This document shows positions 46,654 to 54,521 of a stretch of DNA of 64,000 nucleotides, piece by piece (within the stretch, counting starts at the first letter, position 1; every line of letters begins with the position of its first letter). A program made the position numbers and the translations under genes. The notes under the pieces are model-generated. The model did not search any database, was not told the DNA's origin, and worked only from the letters and a program-made list of their open reading frames with translations. The DNA is from Bermanella sp051277445 (lineage in GTDB: Bacteria; Pseudomonadota; Gammaproteobacteria; Pseudomonadales; Oceanobacteraceae), in assembly GCA_051277445.1 (NCBI GenBank), contig JBNMQC010000001.1:124001-188000 (forward strand), written 5' to 3'.

Positions 46654-47157
46654 TTAAAAGCGCACACTTACGTTTAGCGACACACCTTTTTCAAAGCCAT
46701 CACTGGTTAAGTTCAGTTGCACAGGCACATCACTGAGTCCGCCATTATCAATGCCCCCCTGTGACACATACCATAAAGCCGCTGTAGCGGCTTGTATTGT
46801 GTTTAGGTCTTGCGCGCTGGTGTCAAAGCCATACTGGCTTTCAATTGCTTGAAGTGGGCAAGGGCTTTGCGCTACCTGGGTGTAAGAGTATTCAGGAAGC
46901 TGTTCCAGTTCGTTATTGCCATGACAAAATGAAAACGGGGCCATCACAAGAGCAGAGATGGCAGCCACTCGGCGCAGCCAGTGTTGTTTGACTAACGTGC
47001 GGTGAACCTTGGCGCGATTGGTATAGCCTAGGGCAACGAGCGCTTTACCAAGGGTTAACTGGTGGTGTTGCTGGTATATCAGAGCTTCTTCTAGCTGAGC
47101 TTGGGAAATGACGCCTCTGCTGGTGAGTAGCTCCCCCAATCGATAGTTATTTTTCAT
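46654..47157 (-). CDS. Orphan MshEN-domain membrane protein
   Basis: 167 aa. Residues ~5-48 form a GspE/PilB N-terminal (MshEN-like) unit (RLGELLTSRGVISQAQLEEA, then LGKALVALGYTN), a domain that in secretion and pilus ATPases can bind cyclic-di-GMP. A hydrophobic segment follows (~62-78, VAAISALVMAPFSF), then an ~85-residue probably periplasmic part (SYTQVAQSPCPLQAIESQY). No ATPase domain is attached. Function unknown. Short intergenic gap upstream (47158-47449) without recognised sites. Confidence 0.78.
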   Translation of the reverse strand: MKNNYRLGELLTSRGVISQAQLEEALIYQQHHQLTLGKALVALGYTNRAKVHRTLVKQHWLRRVAAISALVMAPFSFCHGNNELEQLPEYSYTQVAQSPCPLQAIESQYGFDTSAQDLNTIQAATAALWYVSQGGIDNGGLSDVPVQLNLTSDGFEKGVSLNVSVRF

Positions 47158-47449
47158 GCAACAGTCCGTTTCTTTTTTAATGATTCGAAGTGTGGCACAA
47201 ACTGTTCTACGAAGAAGGGGCTATCTAGATTGTTCAGATATAGATGAGCGCTAATTAATAGCTCAATGGCATCCATTACCGAATGTATCTACAGGAGTAA
47301 AATAAAAAATGCTTTAAAAGCAATATGTTACACCTGATATTTTCTGCAAATCGTAATGAGTCAAAATTCCGTATTACAAAATTCTACACATCAAAATCCT
47401 GCCATGGTCCATTTATCCTAAGCTTATGAAGTGAATTTAGGAGATGGAA

Positions 47450-47785
47450 ATGAACTGGATAACAGACTTGCTGTTACAAGCAAACCAATGGCTAAAACCT
47501 TACAGCCTGCAATTATCGGTGGCCTTTGTAGCCACCTTATTGGTGATATACGGAGATGCCATTAATAAAACCGTCCGTATCTTTGTTAAGCCCTATCCGT
47601 TTCTGGTGAGAATCACTGCGTTCGTGGTGCTGTGCACTCTTGGCTATGGGGCGTTGACGGTTTGGGGGTCGTCACAGGTTAACCAGCTCATTCATCGTTT
47701 ACCCAGTACGCTCTTTGCGCCCGTGGTGGTGGGGGCGTTTGTTGTATTGGGTGTATTGGCGGAGCGTTTCCATAAAAAGGGCTAG
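47450..47785 (+). CDS. DUF3392-family inner-membrane protein
   Basis: 111 aa from ATG 47450, chosen because TAGGAG sits 6 nt upstream; the ATG at 47444 is too close to it. Three hydrophobic segments (LSVAFVATLLVIYG, VRITAFVVLCTLGYGALTVW, FAPVVVGAFVVLGVLA). Matches small DUF3392 proteins of marine gammaproteobacteria, function unknown. Confidence 0.82.
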   Translation: MNWITDLLLQANQWLKPYSLQLSVAFVATLLVIYGDAINKTVRIFVKPYPFLVRITAFVVLCTLGYGALTVWGSSQVNQLIHRLPSTLFAPVVVGAFVVLGVLAERFHKKG

Positions 47786-47852
47786 GGCGGCTTTAAAGCC
47801 CCCTTGTCTGTCTCTATACTGACCTGATTCATAAAAACAATAAAAAGATGCC

Positions 47853-48608
47853 ATGAAAAAACTTGTGATTGTATCCTTACTGATTTTTAGCCAATGGGCC
47901 GGCGCGTTTAGCGATCTTGGCCATAAAATGGTGGCGGCCGCGGCTTGGCAACAATTAACGCCGTTTGCCAAGCAAAGCGTGGAGCGCTTATTGGGAGTAG
48001 GTGAAGAGAACTTTATTAAAGCCAGTGTTTGGGCTGACCATATTAAAAGTAATGAAGATTTTAATTATCTGAAACCGTTGCACTATGTGAACATGCCTAA
48101 ATCGGCCCGCAATTATGTGAAATTCCGAGACTGTAAAAAAAATAAATGCGTAGTAGAAGCGATTAAAGATTTTAGTCGCATTGCAAAAACCGGCAGTGAA
48201 AAAGAACGAACCCTTGCTTTGCGTATGTTGATACATTTAATTGCCGATGTTCATCAGCCATTACATGCGGGCTTGTATGAAGACCGAGGCGGTAATTGGT
48301 ACGAAATTAAGTACCAAGGCAAGAGCGTGAGCTTACATAGGTTTTGGGATAACCAATTGGTCAAGCGCTTTGATAAAGAGGTGCGTTCCGGTGCACAAAA
48401 AATTCGGGCCAATCAAATCAATATTAGCAGTGCGAACCCAGTTGCTTGGGCTGAAGAGAGTCATGCCATTACGGTTAGGTCGGTGTATTTGGCGCCAGAA
48501 AATCAGCCGTTGAGTGATGAGTACTTATTAATGGCAGATAGTATTATGCAGCAGCAGTTAAACCGAGCGTCTCAGCGTTTGGCCATGTGGTTGAATACAC
48601 TTTGGTAA
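47853..48608 (+). CDS. S1/P1-family nuclease
   Basis: 251 aa with signal peptide (residues 1-18). Zinc-ligand motifs in order: GH (residue 24), SVWADHI, LHYVNM, HLIADVHQPLHAG, HRFWDN. These are periplasmic or secreted single-strand nucleases/3'-nucleotidases. If cleavage is after GA-18 the mature protein starts FSDLGH, whereas the family normally starts with Trp (WGxxGH), whose N-terminus ligates zinc. The substitution keeps an aromatic residue, so activity is plausible. Confidence 0.9.
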   Translation: MKKLVIVSLLIFSQWAGAFSDLGHKMVAAAAWQQLTPFAKQSVERLLGVGEENFIKASVWADHIKSNEDFNYLKPLHYVNMPKSARNYVKFRDCKKNKCVVEAIKDFSRIAKTGSEKERTLALRMLIHLIADVHQPLHAGLYEDRGGNWYEIKYQGKSVSLHRFWDNQLVKRFDKEVRSGAQKIRANQINISSANPVAWAEESHAITVRSVYLAPENQPLSDEYLLMADSIMQQQLNRASQRLAMWLNTLW

Positions 48609-48619
48609 GTTTTTTTTGG

Positions 48620-49350
48620 GGGGAAAAGAGAGGGTTCAGCATTAAACCAATCCTTGGTTTCAAGCGCATCATGCGTTGCTGAATTCATCATCCTTGAAGT
48701 CTAACATCCTGATTCGTCGTCCTGACGATGGATCATCCGATGATCTTTTATGGTGTACTTCATCCGAGAAATACACGCTTAATCCGTTGTTCATCCGTTA
48801 ACGCCAACTTTTCATCCTGAAAAGCGGTGGAGGGTAATCACAGCAAATAGCCATCCTGGGTATTTGTTGCTAACGCACTCTAACAGGTGAGTACCTTCCA
48901 ATTGCATCCGTTCTATTTGTACGCTTTTTCATCATCATTAAAAAAGCGGTGGAAGCTAAATTAACAGCGAATAACCATCCTAGTTATTGATTGCTAACGC
49001 ACCCTAACAGGTGAGTACCTTCCAATTGCATCCGTTCTATTTATGCGCTTTTTCATCATCCTTAAAAAAGCGGTGGAAGCTAAATTAACAGCGAATAACT
49101 ATCCTAGTTATTGGTTGCTAACGCACCCTAACAGGTGAGTATCTTCCAATTGCATCCGTTCTATTTGTACGCTTTTTTATCATCCTTAAAAAAGCGGTGG
49201 AGGCTAAAGTGACAGGAAACATCCAATCCTAGCTATTTCCTGCCAAAGCACCCTAGGTCCACCTTCCAATAGCGGTCTATCAATCCTTCGTCACACTTCC
49301 GTGTTAACCAGTAATCCGTAACTGGCATCCTTATTGGTTCGTCCTGAACG
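48620..49350 (-). ncRNA. Long CsrB/RsmZ-like regulatory RNA (CsrA/RsmA-sequestering)
   Basis: Gene-free stretch whose minus-strand transcript holds about 30 GGA motifs by my count, mostly AGGAUG, ACGGAUG or CAGGACG, the known CsrA/RsmA binding core. Many sit in hairpin loops: GTTCAGGACGAAC (right at the 5' end), CTTTTCAGGATGAAAAG, CCAGGATGG within a longer stem, GATCATCGGATGATC and AAACCAAGGATTGGTTT near the 3' end. The 5' end is placed from a promoter at 49357-49384. The 3' end is approximate (weak hairpin GGTT..AACC then CTCTCTTTT near 48630). At roughly 700 nt it exceeds E. coli CsrB (369 nt). Such RNAs bind and sequester CsrA. Assignment is from motif and structure only. Confidence 0.82.
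48824..49317 (-). repeat. ~124-bp tandem repeat array inside the regulatory RNA
   Basis: Units begin at GCGGTGG near 48824, 48946, 49070 and 49194 (periods 122, 124, 124; the fourth is diverged). Each carries a hairpin with AGGAUG-type loop, a CACC/GGTG stem, a TGGAAG, an ACGGATG and a second hairpin CGCTTTTT / AAAAAGCG. Stem bases change in step between units. Confidence 0.9.
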
Positions 49351-49356
49351 AGGTCT

Positions 49357-49384
49357 AATTTAGCAAAAAACAACGTTTTGTCTG
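49357..49384 (-). promoter_or_regulatory. Promoter of the regulatory RNA
   Basis: On the minus strand, CAGACA (4 of 6 of the -35), 16-nt spacer, TAAATT as -10. Transcription would begin about 49350, exactly at the first GGA hairpin. Confidence 0.6.
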
Positions 49385-49519
49385 GCTCTAAACTGAGCAA
49401 TCAAGATGTGTGAAATTCGTTCGATTGATAACAAGCAAGCATTGATGGTGCCTGCAGGGCAGCTGGGTTTTATTTGATACGATGTCTTGTAGTAATTTAT
49501 TCTTATTTCTCACAATCCG

Positions 49520-49537
49520 TGTAGGAAATATCTTACA
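49520..49537. promoter_or_regulatory. GacA/UvrY-type upstream activating site
   Basis: TGTAGGAAATATCTTACA fits the Gac consensus TGTAAGNNATNNCTTACA with a single mismatch. It lies about 170-180 nt upstream of the proposed RNA start, comparable to the far-upstream boxes of rsm/csr RNA genes. It is also ~70 nt upstream of the plus-strand DUF2971-like gene. Confidence 0.78.
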
Positions 49538-49604
49538 AGCCAGTTAGGCATTTGCTTACTAGGCGCTTGTGCTGAGCTGGGACTACACTATCAAAAACAA
49601 TTGA

Positions 49605-50420
49605 ATGCCTATGTTTGCTTTTATTTCTTACCAAGATTTACCCTTGCTCAAGCAGTTGCGCTTGCCATTTATGACGGCTGGGCAATTGGATGATCCGTAT
49701 TTAATTAATAAACGCGTGCATCAACCAAGGGCCGATCAGCCGTTGAGTGATAGCGAATTTCGCACAGCCATGGAGAAAAGTTATCACGCCCTTGAGCCGC
49801 ATATTCAAGCCATGGTGACGTTTGAATATTATCTGACTCAAGCCCAGCAAAATAGGGCGGACATCGAGAAGCAAATTCAACGACCCAAATCCCCAAAACA
49901 GCTGGGGCTGGCTTCATTAGATCAATACGATAAAGTGGTTGTGCTGCGCTTATTCAGGCAAATTTATTTAAGCGGTCTGTGGCAGTCGGCTGGGTACAAT
50001 CATCAGGGAATTGCGCTGCAACTGAATGATAACCACGAGTACCTACAAGCCTCGAACTATGCACAAAAACCGCAACTGCTTGCACCGTTGCAATATGACG
50101 ATGCGCGCCCACCTATGCCGTCTAAGCAGCAACCTTTCCCTGCTTTGTTTACTCGGGCTGAGCATTTTGCATTTGAGCAGGAGACACGACTTGTTCGCCC
50201 CTCAGCCGTGGCAGATCAATCTAAAGATGGGGTCGTTAACTGTAAAATTCCAAAAGGGCTGATTCAGGGCATCTATGCGGGGTTAAACTGCCCAGATGAC
50301 GTAGTAATGGGCTTACAAGCCTTAGTGAAGCAGGATTTACAGTTTCGAGGCGTGCCATTAAAACAAATTGGCGTCAGCGCCAGTCACCTGCGTTTAGTGG
50401 CAACCAACCTTTCGCTTTGA
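49605..50420 (+). CDS. DUF2971-like protein
   Basis: 271 aa, soluble. The pattern ISYQDLPLL..., LRLFRQIYLSGLWQSAGYNHQGIALQLNDN and HFAFEQETRLVRPSA resembles DUF2971 proteins (entry 'FNDPF'-like, 'WxxYxxxHxGixLxF', 'ExExR'). Function of the family is unclear. It sits between the regulatory RNA and a CheY-like gene; family call tentative. Confidence 0.65.
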   Translation: MPMFAFISYQDLPLLKQLRLPFMTAGQLDDPYLINKRVHQPRADQPLSDSEFRTAMEKSYHALEPHIQAMVTFEYYLTQAQQNRADIEKQIQRPKSPKQLGLASLDQYDKVVVLRLFRQIYLSGLWQSAGYNHQGIALQLNDNHEYLQASNYAQKPQLLAPLQYDDARPPMPSKQQPFPALFTRAEHFAFEQETRLVRPSAVADQSKDGVVNCKIPKGLIQGIYAGLNCPDDVVMGLQALVKQDLQFRGVPLKQIGVSASHLRLVATNLSL

Positions 50421-50514
50421 TGCTCTCATAACCTCACGTTATTTACCCCTGATTGCGCCAATAGGCTGAAAATCCTGTGCTACTCTGAAATGAGGAGTCC
50501 AAATTGGAGTGGCC

Positions 50515-51447
50515 ATGAAGGCACTGAATATTTTAGTCGTCGACGATGCTCGGTTTATTCGAGATCTGGTGCGCAAGGCAGTAAAAGCTCAGTTTCCATC
50601 ATGCCAAGTAGATGATGCTGCGGATGGTCTGCAGGCGCAAACTAAGATGAAATCGGGCACTTATCATGTGCTGCTTTGCGATTGGGAAATGCCCAATATG
50701 AGCGGCCTTGAGTTATTGCAATGGATGCGCACAGAAGAGCGTTACGAAAAAGTGCCGTTTATGATGATCACCAGCCGCTCGGAAAAAAGCCATATCGTTA
50801 AAGCGGTTGAAGCCGGAGTGAATGATTACATCGGCAAACCCTTTAATAACGAGCAACTGGGCACCAAGCTTGCCCGTTTGATTTATAAGTTTTACAAAAT
50901 GAGCCCAATGCAAACGGCTCGACAAGCCCAGCAAAGCGACAACGCCAGCCTACTAACCGGCGCGGCTCCGGCCAAGCCCACTCAAGCGCCATCGAACAAC
51001 GCCAGCTTATTAACCGGCGCGCAAGCGCCCCCAGCCAAAGCGAAGCCGTCTGCAGCCAGTGCAAATCTGCTAGCCGGTGCCGCCCCTTCTGCGCAATTGG
51101 TGGATAAACCGAAAGCCAAAAAAGGCGCTAATAAATCCATGGCGCTGGCTCACGTGAGAACGTCACAGGGGCAAGAACTGCGTTGCATTGTTAAAGACAT
51201 TAACTTGAACGAAATGATGCTGGTCGTGAAACGGGATCAAGGGGTCCCTGGGTTATTTGACCAGGTGGTAGTGGATATTGTCAGTAAAGAGGAAGACATC
51301 GTGGCACGGGTGAATTGCTTTGTATGCGCCGTAAGCTCACCGGACAAACGAATCGATGGGGAGCTCTTTAACTTACTGGTGCGCTATGAAGATGAAGACC
51401 CTGAGAAACTTGCGGCACTATCAAAATTTGTTGCCAAAGTCCGATAG
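50515..51447 (+). CDS. CheY-like receiver with C-terminal PilZ-like region
   Basis: 310 aa from ATG 50515 (TTGGAG upstream); the GTG at 50509 would add two residues. Receiver at ~1-122 with ILVVDDARF, phospho-acceptor D56 (LLCDWEMPNMSG), MMITSRS and YIGKPF. Then an Ala/Pro/Lys linker (~130-205) with three copies of an N-A-S/N-LL-T/A-GA motif, and a beta-rich C-terminal region (~210-310) that may be a degenerate PilZ domain. No kinase gene adjoins it except phoR downstream on the other strand. Confidence 0.82.
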   Translation: MKALNILVVDDARFIRDLVRKAVKAQFPSCQVDDAADGLQAQTKMKSGTYHVLLCDWEMPNMSGLELLQWMRTEERYEKVPFMMITSRSEKSHIVKAVEAGVNDYIGKPFNNEQLGTKLARLIYKFYKMSPMQTARQAQQSDNASLLTGAAPAKPTQAPSNNASLLTGAQAPPAKAKPSAASANLLAGAAPSAQLVDKPKAKKGANKSMALAHVRTSQGQELRCIVKDINLNEMMLVVKRDQGVPGLFDQVVVDIVSKEEDIVARVNCFVCAVSSPDKRIDGELFNLLVRYEDEDPEKLAALSKFVAKVR

Positions 51448-51469
51448 AGCCAGAAAATAGAATGCTGAT

Positions 51470-52777
51470 TTACGCTTGGCTTAATTGCGAGCGTATCACC
51501 TTACGGGACACCGGAAAATGGCAGGTAAAGCTGCTGCCTTTACCCAGCTGACTGCTGATATGCAAATGCCCATCATGACGAAGCAAGGTGTGTTTTACGA
51601 TGGCTAGGCCAAGCCCTGTACCACCGGTATCACTGTGTCGACTTGGGTCTGCTCGATAAAACCGCTCGGTTAAGCGTGGGATGTGTTTAGGGTCGATCCC
51701 CAAGCCATTGTCTTTCACCTCAAGGTGCAAGCCTGAGGTATCTTGCCACCAGCGCACACGGATCTCGCCGTTTTCGGGTGTGTACTTCACCGCATTAAAT
51801 ATCAAATTGCCAAACGCACTGGACAGCTCTGTTTCAACGCCCAGCAAATCAAAATCTTCGCAATCCAATAGTATGATGTGATGTTTATCAGCGCTTAAAG
51901 ATTGCGCGTCGTGCACCAGTGCTTTGAGTAACGGCTCAATCGCCACCTGGCTGTTTTCTTGGCCATGATTGGTTTCTAAGCGGCTCAGTACTAATAAGTC
52001 GTCGATCAGGTTTTGCATGCGCTGACTTTGCTCATGCATTTGCTGTAAAGCGCGTCCCCAACGAGGGGGGAAGGTGTCTTGATAGTCGATGAAGGTTTCC
52101 AAGTATCCGGATATCACCGTCAGAGGTGTGCGCAGTTCATGACTGGCGTTGGCCACGAAGTCTTGGCGCATGGCTTCAAGCTGATGCAGGTGCGAGATAT
52201 CACGGCACACAATTAAACGGTCTTTACGCCCAAACAAGGTGATGTGGAACTCTAAAATGGCATCGTTATTAATGGGGCTGGTGATTTCAAGGGGCGCATC
52301 GTAATGGGTTTTATCAAAGTAGGCTTTGAACTCCGGATGGCGAACCAAGTTAGTAATGGCTTGGCCAATGTCTTTGCTGTTTTGTAAGCCGAGCAGGGTA
52401 TTGGCGGCGTGGTTCCACCACTCTAGATTGCCATTGCTGTCCACCATCAATACGCCATCTTTAAGGGCGGCCGTACTGTCTTGCACACGTTTTAGCATGG
52501 CCTTGAGTTTGTTTTTCGATTTTTCTTGGCGGCGCTGAAGGCGATAAACGTCATCGAAAATACTGCCCCATAGACCATGACTGGTGGGTGGCTCTTCTGT
52601 GTCGCGGCTGGTGAGCCACTGCTGCAGCTTATGCAATTGGCGCAAGTGCCAAGCGAGGTATAAGCCCAGTGTGAGCATTAGGGTGTAAGCCAGAATATCT
52701 AGGCTCCAGCCCACTACAAATGCGAGTGCCAAGTTAAAAATCAGTCGGCGGATGGCGGAGCGCCAATCATGCTTCAT
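51470..52777 (-). CDS. phoR: Phosphate regulon sensor kinase PhoR
   Basis: 435 aa. Two N-terminal membrane helices (~10-47) with almost no periplasmic loop, a PAS domain (~95-195; LKDGVLMVDSNGNLEWWN), H-box FVANASHELRTPLTVISGY with H213, and HATPase with N-box FGNLIFNAVKYT, DNGLGID and GGTGLGLAIVKH. Autophosphorylates at low phosphate and activates PhoB. 36 nt downstream of phoB. Confidence 0.95.
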   Translation of the reverse strand: MKHDWRSAIRRLIFNLALAFVVGWSLDILAYTLMLTLGLYLAWHLRQLHKLQQWLTSRDTEEPPTSHGLWGSIFDDVYRLQRRQEKSKNKLKAMLKRVQDSTAALKDGVLMVDSNGNLEWWNHAANTLLGLQNSKDIGQAITNLVRHPEFKAYFDKTHYDAPLEITSPINNDAILEFHITLFGRKDRLIVCRDISHLHQLEAMRQDFVANASHELRTPLTVISGYLETFIDYQDTFPPRWGRALQQMHEQSQRMQNLIDDLLVLSRLETNHGQENSQVAIEPLLKALVHDAQSLSADKHHIILLDCEDFDLLGVETELSSAFGNLIFNAVKYTPENGEIRVRWWQDTSGLHLEVKDNGLGIDPKHIPRLTERFYRADPSRHSDTGGTGLGLAIVKHTLLRHDGHLHISSQLGKGSSFTCHFPVSRKVIRSQLSQA

Positions 52778-52813
52778 ATAAACAAGATACCAAACAAAAA
52801 AACGAAATGTGCG

Positions 52814-53512
52814 TTATGACGCCTTAGTAGAAAAACGATAACCCGTGCCGCGAACGGTCTGAATGAGGTGCTCGTAGTTGCTACCCAATGCTTTACGTAA
52901 TCGACGAATATGCACATCAACTGTGCGCTCTTCAACGTAGACGTTACCACCCCATACTTGGTCCAGCAATTGGGTTCTGCTGTAGGCGCGTTCTTGGTGT
53001 GTCATGAAAAATTGTAACAGGCGGTATTCAGTGGGGCCGATGTCTAAAGGGGCATCGTTGGCACTGACACGGTGGCAAACCGGATCGAGGATTAAGCCTT
53101 CAACAGAAATGGGATCTTCGATACCAGCAGGGGTGCTACGACGCAGAACCGCCTTAAGACGAGCGACTAATTCGCGAGGGGAAAATGGCTTGGTAATGTA
53201 ATCGTCAGCGCCCGCTTCAAGGCCCAAGATCTTATTATCTTCTTCGCCCTTGGCGGTCAGCATAATAATCGGGGTTTCTGCGGTGCGATCATCACGTTTT
53301 AAACGGCGCGCAAATTCAAGACCACTGGTGCCAGGCAGCATCCAATCCAGCAGAACCATTTCTGGGCTTTCATCCACAATCAAACTGTAGGCGTCTTGAG
53401 TATTGCTGGCTTCTAAACATTCGTAGCCGGCCATCTCTAATGCCACTGCAATCATCTCGCGGATAGACGCTTCGTCATCCACGATTAAGATTTTTTTTCC
53501 CTGTTGCTTCAT
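52814..53512 (-). CDS. phoB: Phosphate regulon response regulator PhoB
   Basis: 232 aa OmpR-family regulator. Receiver with IVDDEASIRE, LLDWMLPGTSG, MLTAKGEED, YITKPFSPRE; C-terminal winged helix (ERTVDVHIRRLRKALGS, TVRGTGYRFS). Binds Pho boxes such as those at 30071 and 53565, so it autoregulates. Confidence 0.96.
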   Translation of the reverse strand: MKQQGKKILIVDDEASIREMIAVALEMAGYECLEASNTQDAYSLIVDESPEMVLLDWMLPGTSGLEFARRLKRDDRTAETPIIMLTAKGEEDNKILGLEAGADDYITKPFSPRELVARLKAVLRRSTPAGIEDPISVEGLILDPVCHRVSANDAPLDIGPTEYRLLQFFMTHQERAYSRTQLLDQVWGGNVYVEERTVDVHIRRLRKALGSNYEHLIQTVRGTGYRFSTKAS

Positions 53513-53564
53513 AGAGGCTGCTCTAATTTTTTATTTAATGACAAGCATATTACACAACGTAAGT

Positions 53565-53582
53565 ATGACAGATATGTGACAT
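53565..53582 (-). promoter_or_regulatory. Pho box upstream of phoB
   Basis: Minus strand ATGTCAC-ATAT-CTGTCAT, the 7-4-7 Pho box geometry with one mismatch in the first repeat, 53 nt before the phoB ATG. A TAATAT -10 follows 12 nt downstream. Confidence 0.85.
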
Positions 53583-53609
53583 ACGCTTCTCTACCACTTA
53601 ATAAAACAG

Positions 53610-54485
53610 TTAAGCAATCAGATAGTGCACAAATAAGCCGGCAAATAGCACGGCGCCGACCCAATGGTTGTGCAAGAAGGCTTTAAAGCACAAATCGCGA
53701 TCACGGTTTTTGGTCAACATTTGATGATAGGCAAATAGGCCGCCACTGATGGCAATGGCAAGGTATACAGGCCAGCTTGCGCCAATGGTATTGGCGATCA
53801 TCAGCCAGCTAATCAGGGTGATCACCTGTAATACACCAATGATCAGGTTGTCAGCGTCACCAAATAAGATAGCCGTACTTTTCACGCCAATCTTTAAATC
53901 ATCGTCCCGGTCCACCATGGCGTATTGGGTGTCATACACCACCGTCCACGTAACCGTGGCCACATAAAGCAACCAGACCACATCCGGTAGCGTGTTTTGT
54001 TCGGCGGCAAAGGCCATGGGCACCGCCCAAGCAAATGCGGCACCAAGGACAATTTGAGGTAAGTGCGTATAACGCTTCATAAATGGGTACATGAAGGCCA
54101 GCAGTAAGCCGCCAAACGATAAGTAAACCGTAAAGGCATTGGTGAACAGAACCAAGATGAATGCACTGATGCATAGGCCAATAAACAGCGTTAAAGCCTG
54201 CTTTTCAGTGATCACTTTTTGCGCAAGCGGGCGATGCTGGGTGCGCTTTACATGCCCATCCACATGACGGTCAGCGTAGTCATTGATCACACAGCCTGCG
54301 CTGCGCATTAACACCACACCTGCCACAAAAATAAAGACGTGGCTGACACTTGGATGGCCATCTGCAGCAATCCACAAGGCACACAGGGTGGGCCATAACA
54401 ACAGGTAAATACCAATGGGTTTATCTAAACGCATTAGTTGGATGTAAAAAGGCAATTTTGGAAAGCGATCGGTAAGCCAATTCAT
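53610..54485 (-). CDS. ubiA: 4-hydroxybenzoate octaprenyltransferase
   Basis: 291 aa, about eight membrane helices. The two aspartate-rich motifs are present: NDYADRHVDGHVKRT and DTQYAMVDRDDDLKIG. Attaches the polyprenyl chain to 4-hydroxybenzoate in ubiquinone synthesis. Starts 36 nt after ubiC. Confidence 0.97.
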   Translation of the reverse strand: MNWLTDRFPKLPFYIQLMRLDKPIGIYLLLWPTLCALWIAADGHPSVSHVFIFVAGVVLMRSAGCVINDYADRHVDGHVKRTQHRPLAQKVITEKQALTLFIGLCISAFILVLFTNAFTVYLSFGGLLLAFMYPFMKRYTHLPQIVLGAAFAWAVPMAFAAEQNTLPDVVWLLYVATVTWTVVYDTQYAMVDRDDDLKIGVKSTAILFGDADNLIIGVLQVITLISWLMIANTIGASWPVYLAIAISGGLFAYHQMLTKNRDRDLCFKAFLHNHWVGAVLFAGLFVHYLIA

Positions 54486-54521
54486 GATGAAACCAAATTC
54501 AAGTGTGCCAATATTCTATCC

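Noticed and set aside
46482..46736. 84-aa plus-strand frame right of attR
   Set aside because: It crosses the inverted terminator and overlaps the end of the MshEN gene on the other strand; no ribosome-binding site.
48609..48640. Terminator for the S1/P1 nuclease from its T/G/A runs
   Set aside because: The poly-T followed by poly-G has no preceding stem that I can find.
48640..49340. CRISPR array or integron attC series
   Set aside because: The repeats are ~124 bp, contiguous and without unique spacers, and no cas genes are present. TAACG/GTTAG words occur but do not form the R''-L''-L'-R' pairs of attC sites, and there is no cassette or integrase next to them.
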